A DNA stretch of 27,060 nucleotides, taken from positions 1-27,060 of the forward strand of contig JBHWPB010000152.1 of the NCBI GenBank assembly GCA_043424675.1. The letters run 5' to 3'. The notes under the pieces are model-generated. The model did no database searches. It saw only the letters and a program-made list of their open reading frames with translations, and had not been told where the DNA came from. The translations under genes were made by a program, and so were the position numbers. This document shows, piece after piece, positions 6,772 to 15,437 of the stretch. The DNA is from JBHWPB01 sp043424675 (lineage in GTDB: Bacteria > Bacillota > Bacilli > Lactobacillales > Carnobacteriaceae_A). Numbering within the stretch: position 1 is the first letter of the stretch; the number at the start of each line of letters is the position of its first letter.

Positions 6772-7929
6772 TTATCCTAAATCGTGAGAACCTGTCGCAA
6801 CGTCTAAATTCTTCTTCTCTAAATTATAGTTTACCTGTGCTTGGAGAAGCGAATAAATCAATGACACAATCGGAACACTGACTAACATTCCTGTCAGACC
6901 AAATAAAGCTCCTCCTACTGTGACAGTCATCATGACCCAGATACCTGGCAGACCGAGACTTGACCCCACCACTCTTGGGTAAATGATATTTCCTTCAATC
7001 TGCTGAATAACGACAATAAAGACAATAAACCAGAGAGCTTTAGAGAAGCTGACCACTGAAATCAGTATAAACCCAACAACGCCTCCTAATATTGCCCCAT
7101 AGACAGGGATCAAAGCGAATGCTCCTGTGAGGACCGAGACAGACAAGGGATACGGAAAGTTAAAGAGAAGCATGCCAATGTAGACTAAAACGCCCAAAAT
7201 GATTGCTTCTATGATCTGTCCCCCGATAAAGCTAGAGAAGATATCATTGGCTTTTCTGCCCACATTAACCAGATAATTTCCTACTTTCAATGAAGAGAAG
7301 CCATAAACAAGTTTCTTAACTTGCCTGACAATTGTTTCTTTCTTCATCAAAATATATATTGCAAATATAATAGCAATAAAGACATTGATCACACTGCTGA
7401 CTGTTGTAGAGATAATACTCACCGTGCTGTTCAACAAGCCCGAGGCGAAAGATTGAGCGTAGTTAATCAGTTGTTGTTGGATGGAATTAATATCAATATC
7501 TAATTCCTGAATATAATTAACAACCTCGGGGTGGTTATCGAGATAACCCGTGATACTGTTTATAATCGTCGTCACTGTTCCCGGCACAACACGAATAAAA
7601 GATGAAATCGTCTGTTGCAAGTCAGGCAGAATTAAAAATATAATGGCTAAAAATACAGCAATAACTAAAAGAAAGGATAACAGAATGGAAAGAGGTCTGA
7701 ACCAAGGCTTCCTCCCCCCCAACCACTCTTCTCCTTTTTCTTCAATAAAATTAATAGGCAAGGTTAAAATATAAGCTAAACTTCCACCTATAATAAAAGG
7801 TATAAATACAGATAATATCCCTGATAAAACGGATTGAAGAGCTGAAATATTATTAATCGCCCAATAAGCTGAGACCACGATCAGAAGCAGACCTAAAAGT
7901 CTTCTCCAATTTCTTTTTATGATATCCAA
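6772..7929 (-). CDS. AI-2E family (UPF0118/PerM-like) membrane protein
   Basis: This 385-residue polytopic membrane protein has two N-terminal hydrophobic helices, a helix from about 60, a soluble middle region (about 95-160, DLQQTISSFIRVVPGTVTT) and four or five C-terminal helices. It contains the family patterns GGQIIEAIILGVLVYIGM and PVYGAILGG, plus QIEGNIIYPRVVGSSLGLPG, the most diagnostic stretch of the family. Relatives include autoinducer-2 exporters and Na+/H+ antiporter-like proteins, so the substrate is unknown. The start is TTG, preceded by AAGGAG 8 bp upstream. The nearby ATG is out of frame and stops after a few codons. Confidence 0.9.
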   Translation of the reverse strand: MDIIKRNWRRLLGLLLIVVSAYWAINNISALQSVLSGILSVFIPFIIGGSLAYILTLPINFIEEKGEEWLGGRKPWFRPLSILLSFLLVIAVFLAIIFLILPDLQQTISSFIRVVPGTVTTIINSITGYLDNHPEVVNYIQELDIDINSIQQQLINYAQSFASGLLNSTVSIISTTVSSVINVFIAIIFAIYILMKKETIVRQVKKLVYGFSSLKVGNYLVNVGRKANDIFSSFIGGQIIEAIILGVLVYIGMLLFNFPYPLSVSVLTGAFALIPVYGAILGGVVGFILISVVSFSKALWFIVFIVVIQQIEGNIIYPRVVGSSLGLPGIWVMMTVTVGGALFGLTGMLVSVPIVSLIYSLLQAQVNYNLEKKNLDVATGSHDLG

Positions 7930-8030
7930 ATTTTCATCTCCTTAAAAATTTTTGAAACCTTTTTTGACGCTCCTGCTACCCTATAACTTACCAGAAACTA
8001 ATAACAGAAGCTTTCAGAACCCCTCTATTT

Positions 8031-9845
8031 TCATATACTTTTATCGAATTGACTGTTGTAAAGTTCTGCATAAAAACCGTTTCTGTCTAGAAGCTCATCG
8101 TGCTCTCCTTTTTCAATAATTTCTCCATCTTCCATAACGACAATGAGATCAGCATCGCGGATTGTCGATAACCGGTGGGCAATGACAAAGGAGGTCCGGC
8201 CTTCCATCAATTGGTCCATCCCCTCTTGAATTTTCTTTTCTGTTCTTGTATCCACAGAAGACGTTGCTTCATCTAAGATAAGAATAGGCCGGTTATTGAG
8301 TAAAGCCCTAGCAATCGTGAGCTGTTGTTTTTGTCCTTGAGATAATTTTATTTTTTCATCTAAAAGAGTATTGTATCCCTCGGAGAGTGTTTCAATATAC
8401 TGATGGAGATCTACCGTTTCAGCTGCTGCAATTATCTCTGCTTCTGTGACATTTTCTGTATTTAATAGTAAGTTTTCTCTGATCGTTCCGTGAAACACCC
8501 AGCTGTCTTGAAGAACCATGGTAAACTGATTACGCAGATTTTCGCGAGGAATATCTTGAATGGAGGTACCATCAATATAAATATTTCCAGAATCGATCTC
8601 ATAGAAGCGCATCAGCAGATTGACTATGGTCGTTTTTCCTGCACCCGTATGACCGACCAAGGCCACCTTTTGACCGGGTGCAACCTGAAGTGAAAAGTTT
8701 TTAATGACAGGATCATCCGCCTCATCATAGGAAAAATAAACGTTGGAGAATTCGACTTGTCCTTCCGTCTGTTCTATCCGTCCGGGCTTATTGTCTTCGT
8801 TTATTAATTCTCGTTCATTCAAGAACTCAAAGACTCTCTCTCCTGCCGCCGAAGCTGATTGTAAAGACTGCGACGCTTGGGCAATCTGGGCCAGAGGTTG
8901 TGTAAAGTAACGGACGTAAATTGTAAACGCAACGACAATTCCAAAGGAAATGTTTCCGGTAATGGTGAGGTAAGCCCCGAATACACTTACTGCGACATAA
9001 CCAAAATTGCCAATAAAAGTCATAATGGGCATCATAAAGCTAGAGAGTGCCTGAGCTTTGAAACCACTTTCTCTTAAAGAGGCGTTTTTCTCTCTAAAAT
9101 TCAGCTTGGCTTCTCTTTCACCATTATATGCCTTGACAATCGGATGACCGGAATATATCTCTTCAATCTGTCCATTAATATCTCCCAGATCATTCTGCTG
9201 GCGAACAAAATATTTTTGAGAAGTTCGCATGAGGAGTCCCATTAATAAGAAACCGATCAGTGAAGCTCCCACGGCAACGAAAGTCATGCTGACGCTCGTC
9301 AAAAGCATCATGACTAAAGAGCCCACAAGCAAAGTTCCAGACGAAATGAGATTGCTGACACTTGTGTTTAAGGATTGAGCAATCGTGTTCACATCATTAG
9401 TCACGCGGGATAAAGTATCTCCGACTGTATGCGTGCTGTAATAAGACATGGGCAGCTTGTTAATTTTCTCTGAGATATCTGCTCTGAGTTCTCTTGCAAT
9501 TTCTTGAGTGACCGTTACCATAATCCAACCTTTAGAATAATTAAGCACTGCCCCTATTCCATAGAGAAGAATAAGTGTCAAACCAATACTCTGGATGGCC
9601 TCCATGTCGATGGAAGTAGGGATCCCTTGTGAAATAACGTCAGTCATACGAGCGATCTGGCTGGGACCAATGACAGTCAGAATATTTCCAACAGCAGCAA
9701 ATAAAATGGCCATAATAATACCCGGCCAATATTTACGTACATTTTGGAGAATGTTTTTCCAAGAGTCGAAGAAATTAGTTGATACTTCGCTTTGCTCTGG
9801 TTCTCTCAATGGCTCCGGCCCTTCAGTTTGTGCTCTTTGACTCAT
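8031..9845 (-). CDS. ABC exporter half-transporter with the competent ATP site residues (heterodimer partner)
   Basis: This 604-residue protein has six membrane helices (about 40-330) and a C-terminal ATPase. Walker A is GHTGAGKT (398-405), Walker B is ILILDE with catalytic Glu526, and the switch His557 lies in AHRLST. The signature motif is degenerate, LSQGQ at 501-505 instead of LSGGQ. That is typical of the member of a heterodimeric type IV exporter that holds the active Walker motifs. It overlaps the upstream gene by 4 bp (ATGA). The pair resembles EfrAB, TM287/288 and BmrCD-type multidrug exporters. The hydrophilic 30-residue N-terminal extension is Pro/Glu rich. Substrate is unknown. 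Confidence 0.95.
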   Translation of the reverse strand: MSQRAQTEGPEPLREPEQSEVSTNFFDSWKNILQNVRKYWPGIIMAILFAAVGNILTVIGPSQIARMTDVISQGIPTSIDMEAIQSIGLTLILLYGIGAVLNYSKGWIMVTVTQEIARELRADISEKINKLPMSYYSTHTVGDTLSRVTNDVNTIAQSLNTSVSNLISSGTLLVGSLVMMLLTSVSMTFVAVGASLIGFLLMGLLMRTSQKYFVRQQNDLGDINGQIEEIYSGHPIVKAYNGEREAKLNFREKNASLRESGFKAQALSSFMMPIMTFIGNFGYVAVSVFGAYLTITGNISFGIVVAFTIYVRYFTQPLAQIAQASQSLQSASAAGERVFEFLNERELINEDNKPGRIEQTEGQVEFSNVYFSYDEADDPVIKNFSLQVAPGQKVALVGHTGAGKTTIVNLLMRFYEIDSGNIYIDGTSIQDIPRENLRNQFTMVLQDSWVFHGTIRENLLLNTENVTEAEIIAAAETVDLHQYIETLSEGYNTLLDEKIKLSQGQKQQLTIARALLNNRPILILDEATSSVDTRTEKKIQEGMDQLMEGRTSFVIAHRLSTIRDADLIVVMEDGEIIEKGEHDELLDRNGFYAELYNSQFDKSI

Positions 9846-11599
9846 GCTAATTCCTCCTCTGTTAACTGAGAATAGGCGATTTGTTGGTAGGTGTCGTTGT
9901 TTTGAAGCAAGTCCTCATGTGTTCCTTTACCCACCACACGCCCTTCGTCTAAAACGATAATCTGATCGGCGTCTTTGATCGTCCCCACGCGCTGCGCAAC
10001 GATGATTTTACTGGTTTCTGAGAGCTCTCGGCGCAAGGCCTGACGTAATTTCTGGTCTGTCTTAAAATCGAGAGCAGAAAAAGAATCATCAAAAATTAGA
10101 ATCTCTGGCTGGCGTGCAATCGCTCGGGCCAATGAGAGCCGTTGTTTTTGTCCGCCCGAGAAATTTGACCCTGCTTGAGAAACGTCAGCCTCATAGCCTT
10201 CCTCTAGCTCCTCAATAAATTCATCAGCCTGTGCGATACGAGCAGCTGCTGTAATTGCTTGCGGGGAAGGTTCTTCTTTTCCATTTTCTCCATAAGCGAT
10301 GTTAGACTTCACATCCCCAGAAAAGAGAAAAGCTTCTTGGGTGACGAATCCTATTTTATTATTTAACTCTTCTTTTTGATAAGCTTTCACGTTTACTCCG
10401 TCCACCAATACTTCGCCTTCTGTGGCGTCATAGAAACGCGGGATAAGGTTGATCAGGGTACTCTTTCCGCTCCCCGTTGCTCCGATAATAGCTAAGGTTT
10501 CCCCTCGCTTCATCTCAAAAGAAATATCTTTTAAAGTGTATTCTTCGGCATTAGGATAGCGGAAGCTTACCGCGTTAAATCTGACTTCACCTGTCTTTCC
10601 TTCCAGACCTTCTTCCCTGTCTCCTCCCAGTATGGTTGACTTTGTTTCTAGGACTTCCAAAATACGGTTAGCAGACACTTGTGCTGCAGGGAGTAAAGCA
10701 AAAATTGCGGTCAGCATCACCAAAGAAATGATAACTTGGATGGCATAGGTCGAAAAAGCGATCATGTCTGAGAAAAGAAATAATCGGTCGCCCGTAGCTG
10801 CACTTTGAATAATAAAAGCTCCCAACCAGTAGATTGCTAAGGTTAGAAAATTCATAATAACGATAAGCGAAGGGTGCATAACCGCCATAACACGGTTGGC
10901 GAACAAATTCGTATCCGTCAAATTATCATTCGTCTCTTTGAACTTATAAGTCTGGTATTTTTCAGCGTTAAAAGCCCTGATAACATTGAGCCCTACAAGA
11001 TTCTCTCGTGTTATCCTATTGAGATCATCTGTATATTGTTGACGCAGCTTAAATTTCGGGACGGCTAAGGCCATGGATATGCCTATAATAAGAAATAAAA
11101 GAATAGCAGCTGCAGCAGTTGCTCCAGTCCAAGCCCAGTGGGAATTAGAAATGCGCGCAAAGGCCCAAATTGCCATAACCGGCGACCTGAATAGCATCTG
11201 CGTACCCATAATCAGAAAGATTTGAATCTGTGTGATGTCGTTGGTGGAGCGCGTGATTAAACTAGAAGTCTCAAAATCACTTATATCCTCCATCGATAAA
11301 GATAGCACTTTGTTGAAAAGTCGGTCACGCAACTCAGCGGCGAATCCCGTTGCGACATAAGTAATTAAAACAGCGACTAATGCTGCTAAAATCAAACTAG
11401 CCAATGCAGCCCCTACCATGCGAACCCCGATTGTTAGAATAGCATCTAAATTGTCTCCTGGCGATTGAACCAGCAAGGTGATCTCTGACATGTAACCGGG
11501 TAGCTGCAAGTCAAAAAAGACTTGCAAGACAACTAAAACGAAACTTATTCCTAATACTGTTAAATCTCGACTCGACAATTTTTTCAATAATTTAACCAT
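9842..11599 (-). CDS. ABC exporter half-transporter with degenerate ATP site
   Basis: This 585-residue protein has six membrane helices and an ATPase domain. Walker A GATGSGKS (373-380) and signature FSGGQ (480-484) are canonical. Walker B reads LIFDD, with Asp505 in place of the catalytic glutamate, and the switch histidine is Gln536 (AQRVGT). These two changes mark a non-hydrolysing site, as in LmrC, BmrC and TM287. It is the first gene of the exporter operon, and TAGGAGAAATTATT precedes the ATG. The gene starts 38 bp after the strong terminator at 11637-11670, so a promoter would have to sit in or near that hairpin. Confidence 0.95.
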   Translation of the reverse strand: MVKLLKKLSSRDLTVLGISFVLVVLQVFFDLQLPGYMSEITLLVQSPGDNLDAILTIGVRMVGAALASLILAALVAVLITYVATGFAAELRDRLFNKVLSLSMEDISDFETSSLITRSTNDITQIQIFLIMGTQMLFRSPVMAIWAFARISNSHWAWTGATAAAAILLFLIIGISMALAVPKFKLRQQYTDDLNRITRENLVGLNVIRAFNAEKYQTYKFKETNDNLTDTNLFANRVMAVMHPSLIVIMNFLTLAIYWLGAFIIQSAATGDRLFLFSDMIAFSTYAIQVIISLVMLTAIFALLPAAQVSANRILEVLETKSTILGGDREEGLEGKTGEVRFNAVSFRYPNAEEYTLKDISFEMKRGETLAIIGATGSGKSTLINLIPRFYDATEGEVLVDGVNVKAYQKEELNNKIGFVTQEAFLFSGDVKSNIAYGENGKEEPSPQAITAAARIAQADEFIEELEEGYEADVSQAGSNFSGGQKQRLSLARAIARQPEILIFDDSFSALDFKTDQKLRQALRRELSETSKIIVAQRVGTIKDADQIIVLDEGRVVGKGTHEDLLQNNDTYQQIAYSQLTEEELA

Positions 11600-11630
11600 A
11601 ATAATTTCTCCTACTTTATTAAGTTATCAA

Positions 11631-11670
11631 ACAAAAATTACAAGCTGGATGATTCATTCCAGCTTGTAAT
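11631..11670 (-). terminator. Intrinsic terminator of the phosphoribosyltransferase gene
   Basis: A perfect 13-bp stem, ATTACAAGCTGGA with TCCAGCTTGTAAT, and an 8-base loop (11637-11670) are followed in the minus direction by TTTTGTTTG. The stem begins 15 bp after the stop at 11685. Confidence 0.9.
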
Positions 11671-11684
11671 AACTTTCATCCTTC

Positions 11685-12290
11685 TCATTCTAACATGTTT
11701 TGAATCTCTTCGTCACTGACCTGAGAAAAATCTCTGTAATAAGCTCCGACTGCTCCGATGAACTGTGTCGGAACTTCAACATAGAAGATATCATCGACTC
11801 TGCTTTTCAACTTATCATAGGTATCCGATGGTATAACAGGGACGGCTAACTTGACACTCCGCGCTCCTCTATCTTTCAAGGCGTCTATCGCAGCGAACAT
11901 CGTCATCCCGGTGGCAATACCGTCATCTACTATGATGACATCTCTTCCCCTTACTTCTTTCTCCTCCAAAAATTTAGAATAGAGTTCTCTTCTTCTCTGG
12001 ATTTCTGAACGCACGTTTTCAACCGCTTCCTCCATATCACCAGGCACAGCTTCACTCCAGATTGGCTGTCCTTCTTCAGCAATGGCACCCACAGCAAATT
12101 CTGGGTGGAAAGGGTGTCCGATTTTCTTTGCATGGATAACGTCGAACGGAAGGTCATGCTCTTGAGAAATCACAAGACCCAGCGGCACGCCTCCTCTTGG
12201 CAGAGCGACAACCAGAGTGTTGGAGGGATTATCTATTTCAATATACTGTGAGAGTTGTCTTGCAGCATCTTCTCTATTTGCAAATAACAT
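11685..12290 (-). CDS. Phosphoribosyltransferase-domain protein (COG1926-like)
   Basis: This protein is about 201 residues. The PRPP-binding loop is DVIIVDDGIATGMTM (about 121-135): two Asp followed by a TG-TM turn. The N-terminal half contains VVALPRGGVPLGLVI, the pyrophosphate-loop region typical of this uncharacterised PRTase group. HAKKIGHPFHPEFAVGAIAEEG is another hallmark. Physiological substrate is not known. The ATG at 12288-12290 gives the usual N-terminus MLFANREDAARQL. A GTG at 12299 would add three residues, and neither has a strong Shine-Dalgarno. It is divergent from the LURP-one gene, with a palindrome between them. Confidence 0.88.
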   Translation of the reverse strand: MLFANREDAARQLSQYIEIDNPSNTLVVALPRGGVPLGLVISQEHDLPFDVIHAKKIGHPFHPEFAVGAIAEEGQPIWSEAVPGDMEEAVENVRSEIQRRRELYSKFLEEKEVRGRDVIIVDDGIATGMTMFAAIDALKDRGARSVKLAVPVIPSDTYDKLKSRVDDIFYVEVPTQFIGAVGAYYRDFSQVSDEEIQNMLE

Positions 12291-12303
12291 CTTCTTCACT
12301 CGC

Positions 12304-12320
12304 TTTCTTATAATAAGAAA
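12304..12320. promoter_or_regulatory. Palindrome between divergent genes
   Basis: A perfect dyad, TTTCTTAT-A-ATAAGAAA, has 8-bp arms and one central base. It sits 13 bp before the phosphoribosyltransferase ATG and over the -35 position of the rightward promoter at 12336-12341. It is a candidate operator shared by both genes. Confidence 0.45.
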
Positions 12321-12332
12321 CTACAGTCGGTT

Positions 12333-12341
12333 TGGTATACT
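12333..12341 (+). promoter_or_regulatory. Extended -10 promoter of the LURP-one gene
   Basis: TG-G-TATACT is an extended -10 element located 19 bp upstream of the gene start. No good -35 is visible, which is tolerated with an extended -10. AAAGGAGGAGC follows as the ribosome binding site. Confidence 0.5.
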
Positions 12342-12360
12342 TAAGCAAAGGAGGAGCAGC

Positions 12361-12855
12361 ATGAAACAATTAACCTTTCAACAGAACATCTTCAAGATTG
12401 CTGATCGCTACGACGTCTTGGATGAAAGAGACAGAATTATTTACACTGTTGCAGAACAGTTCAATTGGTTGAAATATATTGCTCACGTGACAGATCCTCA
12501 GGGAGACCCCGTGTTTAAGATTGAAAAGAAAACATGGTCTTGGAGACCTGAATATAATATCTACTTTCGGAATGGGCGAGACGTTAAGATCAAAAAAAGA
12601 TGGTCTTTCTTTAAGAAGAAAGTGGACATTCTTTCTGGAGAAGCTCTCTATCTGGAAGGCGACATCTGGGATCTTCATTACATAGTATATCAAAACGAGA
12701 CAATGTTAGGAAAGATTGACAAAGAATTCTTTACTTTCCGTGATCGTTACAAACTGACAATTTATGATGAAGAACACCAAGATTTGATCTTAGCTGTTGC
12801 CTTGGCAGTGGATGATATGATCGACGAAGAACAAAAAGATCGAAGCAGTTCCTGA
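12361..12855 (+). CDS. LURP-one-related (YxjI-like) protein
   Basis: This 164-residue protein has a beta-rich pattern of the LURP-one/tubby-like fold: FKIADRYDVLDERDRIIYTV, then FKIEKKTWSWRPEYNIY, then GDIWDLHYIVY and FTFRDRYKLTIYDEE. The alternation of aromatic and charged strands, and the repeat of 'nature of the molecule' type strands, fit PF04525. The biochemical role of bacterial members is unknown; the tubby-like fold suggests lipid or membrane association. The reading frame is open further upstream, but AAAGGAGGAGCAGC directly before the ATG at 12361 fixes the start. It is one of only three plus-strand genes in the window. Confidence 0.75.
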   Translation: MKQLTFQQNIFKIADRYDVLDERDRIIYTVAEQFNWLKYIAHVTDPQGDPVFKIEKKTWSWRPEYNIYFRNGRDVKIKKRWSFFKKKVDILSGEALYLEGDIWDLHYIVYQNETMLGKIDKEFFTFRDRYKLTIYDEEHQDLILAVALAVDDMIDEEQKDRSSS

Positions 12856-12938
12856 CAAAATGATCCGCTGTCTATTTCCCTTATTAGAATTTACTTTAGC
12901 GACATTTTATTCCTTAGAAAGGCCTATTGATTTATGAA

Positions 12939-12970
12939 ACATAGATTTCCTGTTATTCTATGTCTATAAG
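12939..12970 (+). promoter_or_regulatory. Inverted repeat and -10-like element before the baeRF gene
   Basis: ACATAGA (12939-12945) and TCTATGT (12957-12963) form an inverted repeat with an 11-bp spacer. TATAAG at 12965-12970 is a plausible -10, which places the repeat over the -35 and spacer. An operator or an activator site is possible. Confidence 0.4.
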
Positions 12971-12998
12971 AGAATAAAGATCTGAGAGGAGAATAGAT

Positions 12999-14126
12999 AT
13001 GAAACAGCTTAGAGAATTTCCAACCCCTGAGTTACAAGCAGATACTGTATATGTGACGATACATGAGGAATTGCATGCAGAATCCTTAACTTCTGATGGC
13101 GATCGCATTCGTCTTAAAAATTTAGTTGAGGAAGCAAAAGAAAAAGTAGAAGAAGCATGTGATGAAGATACAGCTGACCGTCTGCTTGCACAGCTCGATG
13201 AAATTCAGAATTATGAACGCGAGCTGGTGACACATCGCGGAGGTTTAGTTATTTATATAACCCCTGATGATATGTATTATTATCATCTAAGTATCCCGAC
13301 AACGAACTTAGTTTCTGTTGGGGATAGTCCAAACTTAAAAGCATTGATCGAAAATTTCCAATATATGAACGAGTTCCATCTTCTCGTCCTGAATGGTGAC
13401 CAAATCCGTCTCTTCAAAAGTGATTTGATGTCTATAGAAGAAATAGAGTTAGACGAGGATGCGCCGACAAGATTGGAAGATGTGGTAGATACAGACTACG
13501 ACGGCAGTACCCTTAACCATGGCTCTTTTGGCTCCAGAGGAACAGGAGGTCAGCAGCAGACTTTCCATGGACATGAAGAAGTAAGCAGAGAGAAACGTGA
13601 TGAGAAACGTCTTTTCTATGATGAAGCAGATACTTACATTTATAACAAATATTCAAAAGAAAAGGAACTACCGGTTCTTCTCTTCGGGAGTGCAGAAAAT
13701 ATCAACATTTTCAGATCAGTGTCTGAAAATGGTTACCTGATGGATGAGGAAATTGATAAAGCACCAGGTGACATGCCGCTGAATGAAATTGAAAAAATTG
13801 CCATTCAAAAAGATATCGAAATTATTAAAAAACAACAAGACGAACTCTTTGAAAAGTTCAGAGAAACTTCGCCTGAATATCGCATCGACAATCGGCTCGA
13901 TGATCTCGCTAACGCAGCTCTGATGGGACGCATTGAAGCATTAATCGTGAAAAAAGGCTTGAGAATTGATGGAGCCATCTCTGAAGAGGGCTACTATGAA
14001 GAGAACGAAGAGGACTTTGTAAAGGACCTCGTCCACACTACTCTCGAAGCAGACGGAGAAGTTTACATCATCCCAGATGATGAGATGCCACCTAACATTG
14101 ATCTCTCAGCAAGACTACGTTACTAA
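12999..14126 (+). CDS. Bacterial archaeo-eukaryotic release-factor-like (baeRF) protein with GGQ
   Basis: This 375-residue protein has three parts. The N-terminal domain (1-150) ends with FHLLVLNGDQIRLFKSDL (about 126-143), a typical baeRF strand. A glycine-rich loop follows with RGTGGQQQTFHGHEE (about 180-194), which includes a Gly183-Gly184-Gln185 tripeptide and a basic helix, EKRDEKRLFY. The C-terminal alpha/beta domain (about 225-375) has LPVLLFGSAEN, then ANAALMGRIEALIV and EDFVKDLVHTTLEADGEVYIIPDDEMP. This architecture matches the baeRF families related to eRF1/Dom34. Ribosome rescue is inferred from that relationship, not shown. GAGGAG lies 7 bp before the ATG. Confidence 0.82.
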   Translation: MKQLREFPTPELQADTVYVTIHEELHAESLTSDGDRIRLKNLVEEAKEKVEEACDEDTADRLLAQLDEIQNYERELVTHRGGLVIYITPDDMYYYHLSIPTTNLVSVGDSPNLKALIENFQYMNEFHLLVLNGDQIRLFKSDLMSIEEIELDEDAPTRLEDVVDTDYDGSTLNHGSFGSRGTGGQQQTFHGHEEVSREKRDEKRLFYDEADTYIYNKYSKEKELPVLLFGSAENINIFRSVSENGYLMDEEIDKAPGDMPLNEIEKIAIQKDIEIIKKQQDELFEKFRETSPEYRIDNRLDDLANAALMGRIEALIVKKGLRIDGAISEEGYYEENEEDFVKDLVHTTLEADGEVYIIPDDEMPPNIDLSARLRY

Positions 14127-14151
14127 ATATAAAATTGATAAAACAAAAAAA

Positions 14152-14179
14152 GTCTCGGAATTTTCTCCGAGGCTTTTTT
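14152..14179. terminator. Bidirectional intrinsic terminator
   Basis: GTCTCGGA and TCCGAGGC form an 8-bp stem with one G-T pair and a 6-base loop, followed by TTTTTT on the plus strand and by a run of seven T on the minus strand. It sits between the convergent baeRF gene and the decayed reductase copy and can serve both. Confidence 0.88.
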
Positions 14180-14202
14180 AATTTATTTATGGATGTCAGT
14201 AT

Positions 14203-15357
14203 TTAAATAGCAAAAAGATCATTGAAGTTTTCGGCTATAGTAGGATGGGTAAAAATCTGAGACTGGAAATAAGTATAGGGGACCTCATGATCCATCGCCA
14301 TCTTGATAAGGTTGATAATCTCAGGAGACTCTTCTCCTAGCAAACTAGCCCCTAGAATTTGTTGAAAATCAGGATCAACGACCACCTTAAAGAGCCCACG
14401 TCGTTCATCATCTACGTGTGCCCGCGGCATAACCGGAAACTTTCATCATATTGATCGCATGGTTTATATTTTTTCTTCTGCTTGCTTTTCCGTGAGACCA
14501 ACACGGGCAAGCGGCGGGTTTAGAAAGTGGGTATAAGGGACATTTTCTCTTTCTTTCAAGATATATTCTTTATTTCCGAAAAGATAATCATACACGATGC
14601 GCACATCATCCAGTGAAATATAGGTAAATGGCGGGCCACCATGAACGTCTCCTGTAGCAAGCAAAGACCCCTTCAACAGAAGATCGTAAATGTTCATCAA
14701 CGACAATTTCATTGCTTTCGCCTGTTTCGATATGGGTATTTTCTAATTTAAGATGATCGGTATCAGGTTTGCGGCCCGTTGCGTAAAGCAAGGCATCAAA
14801 TTCATAATCTCCCTGATTGGTTCGAACGATCACTTAGCCGTCCTCATCTTTAACTTTTTCCGTCTCAGCCTCATAGATGATCTTAATACCATCTTCTTCG
14901 AGATAGTCTGCCACACGTTCAGCAATTTCTTTTTCTTCTTTTGAGAGGTTTTCTTCGTCTCGATTTAAAATTGTGACTTTGGAACCGAACTAGGTATACA
15001 TGACAGCGAATTCGAGACCTGCATTTCCTGCTCTGATAATACCAAGATGCTCCGGCTTCTCCCGGAGCCTTTGAAGCGTTGTACTGTTATAGACGTGTTC
15101 AGAGTCTTCGATTCCTTCAATGGACGGAACAACAGGTTTTGACCCCGTATTTATGTCTCGTCAAAATCTTTATGGTCTTTTCCTGCCTGGAGTAAGGTTT
15201 TAGTCGGTATACAAACGACGTTGATACACAACCCGCCATACATCTGGTCACTCTCTTCAATCATAGCGACAGATAAACCTTCCTTTGCCATCTGCCCTGC
15301 GAGTGTCTTGCCACCCTTTCCAAACCAACAACAATTACATCATAATTTTTCGCCATT
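14203..15357 (-). pseudogene. Decayed copy of the RclA-type flavin disulfide reductase
   Basis: The region is clearly homologous along its length to the intact reductase at 15438-16754 but cannot be translated as one protein. Reading from the ATG at 15355-15357, I see: a missing base after about codon 11 (inside the FAD-binding GFGKGG loop); a deletion of roughly 60 codons after LLQAGKDHKDFDET; a nonsense codon in VMYT-stop-FGS, where the intact copy has Gln; a second one in DEDG-stop-VIV, where it has Lys; and frame changes near 14710, 14620 and 14440. The two redox cysteines (CINVVC) and the C-terminal FTHP motif are still readable. It probably arose by tandem duplication followed by decay. 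Confidence 0.93.
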
Positions 15358-15408
15358 CTCAAACTTCTTTCTCAAAGTTTCTTATTCTTAACTTAACGCA
15401 AAATAAAT

Positions 15409-15431
15409 TCCGATAAAATTATTTTTTCGGA
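15409..15431 (-). terminator. Possible weak terminator of the intact reductase gene
   Basis: TCCGA and TCGGA with an adjacent A/T helix form a small hairpin shortly after the stop at 15438. In the minus direction it is followed by ATTTATTTTG. The stem is weak. Confidence 0.4.
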
Positions 15432-15437
15432 TATTTG

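Noticed and set aside
12370..12693. Minus-strand open frame opposite the LURP-one gene
   Set aside because: It has no ribosome binding site, and the plus-strand frame has family motifs and a strong ribosome binding site.
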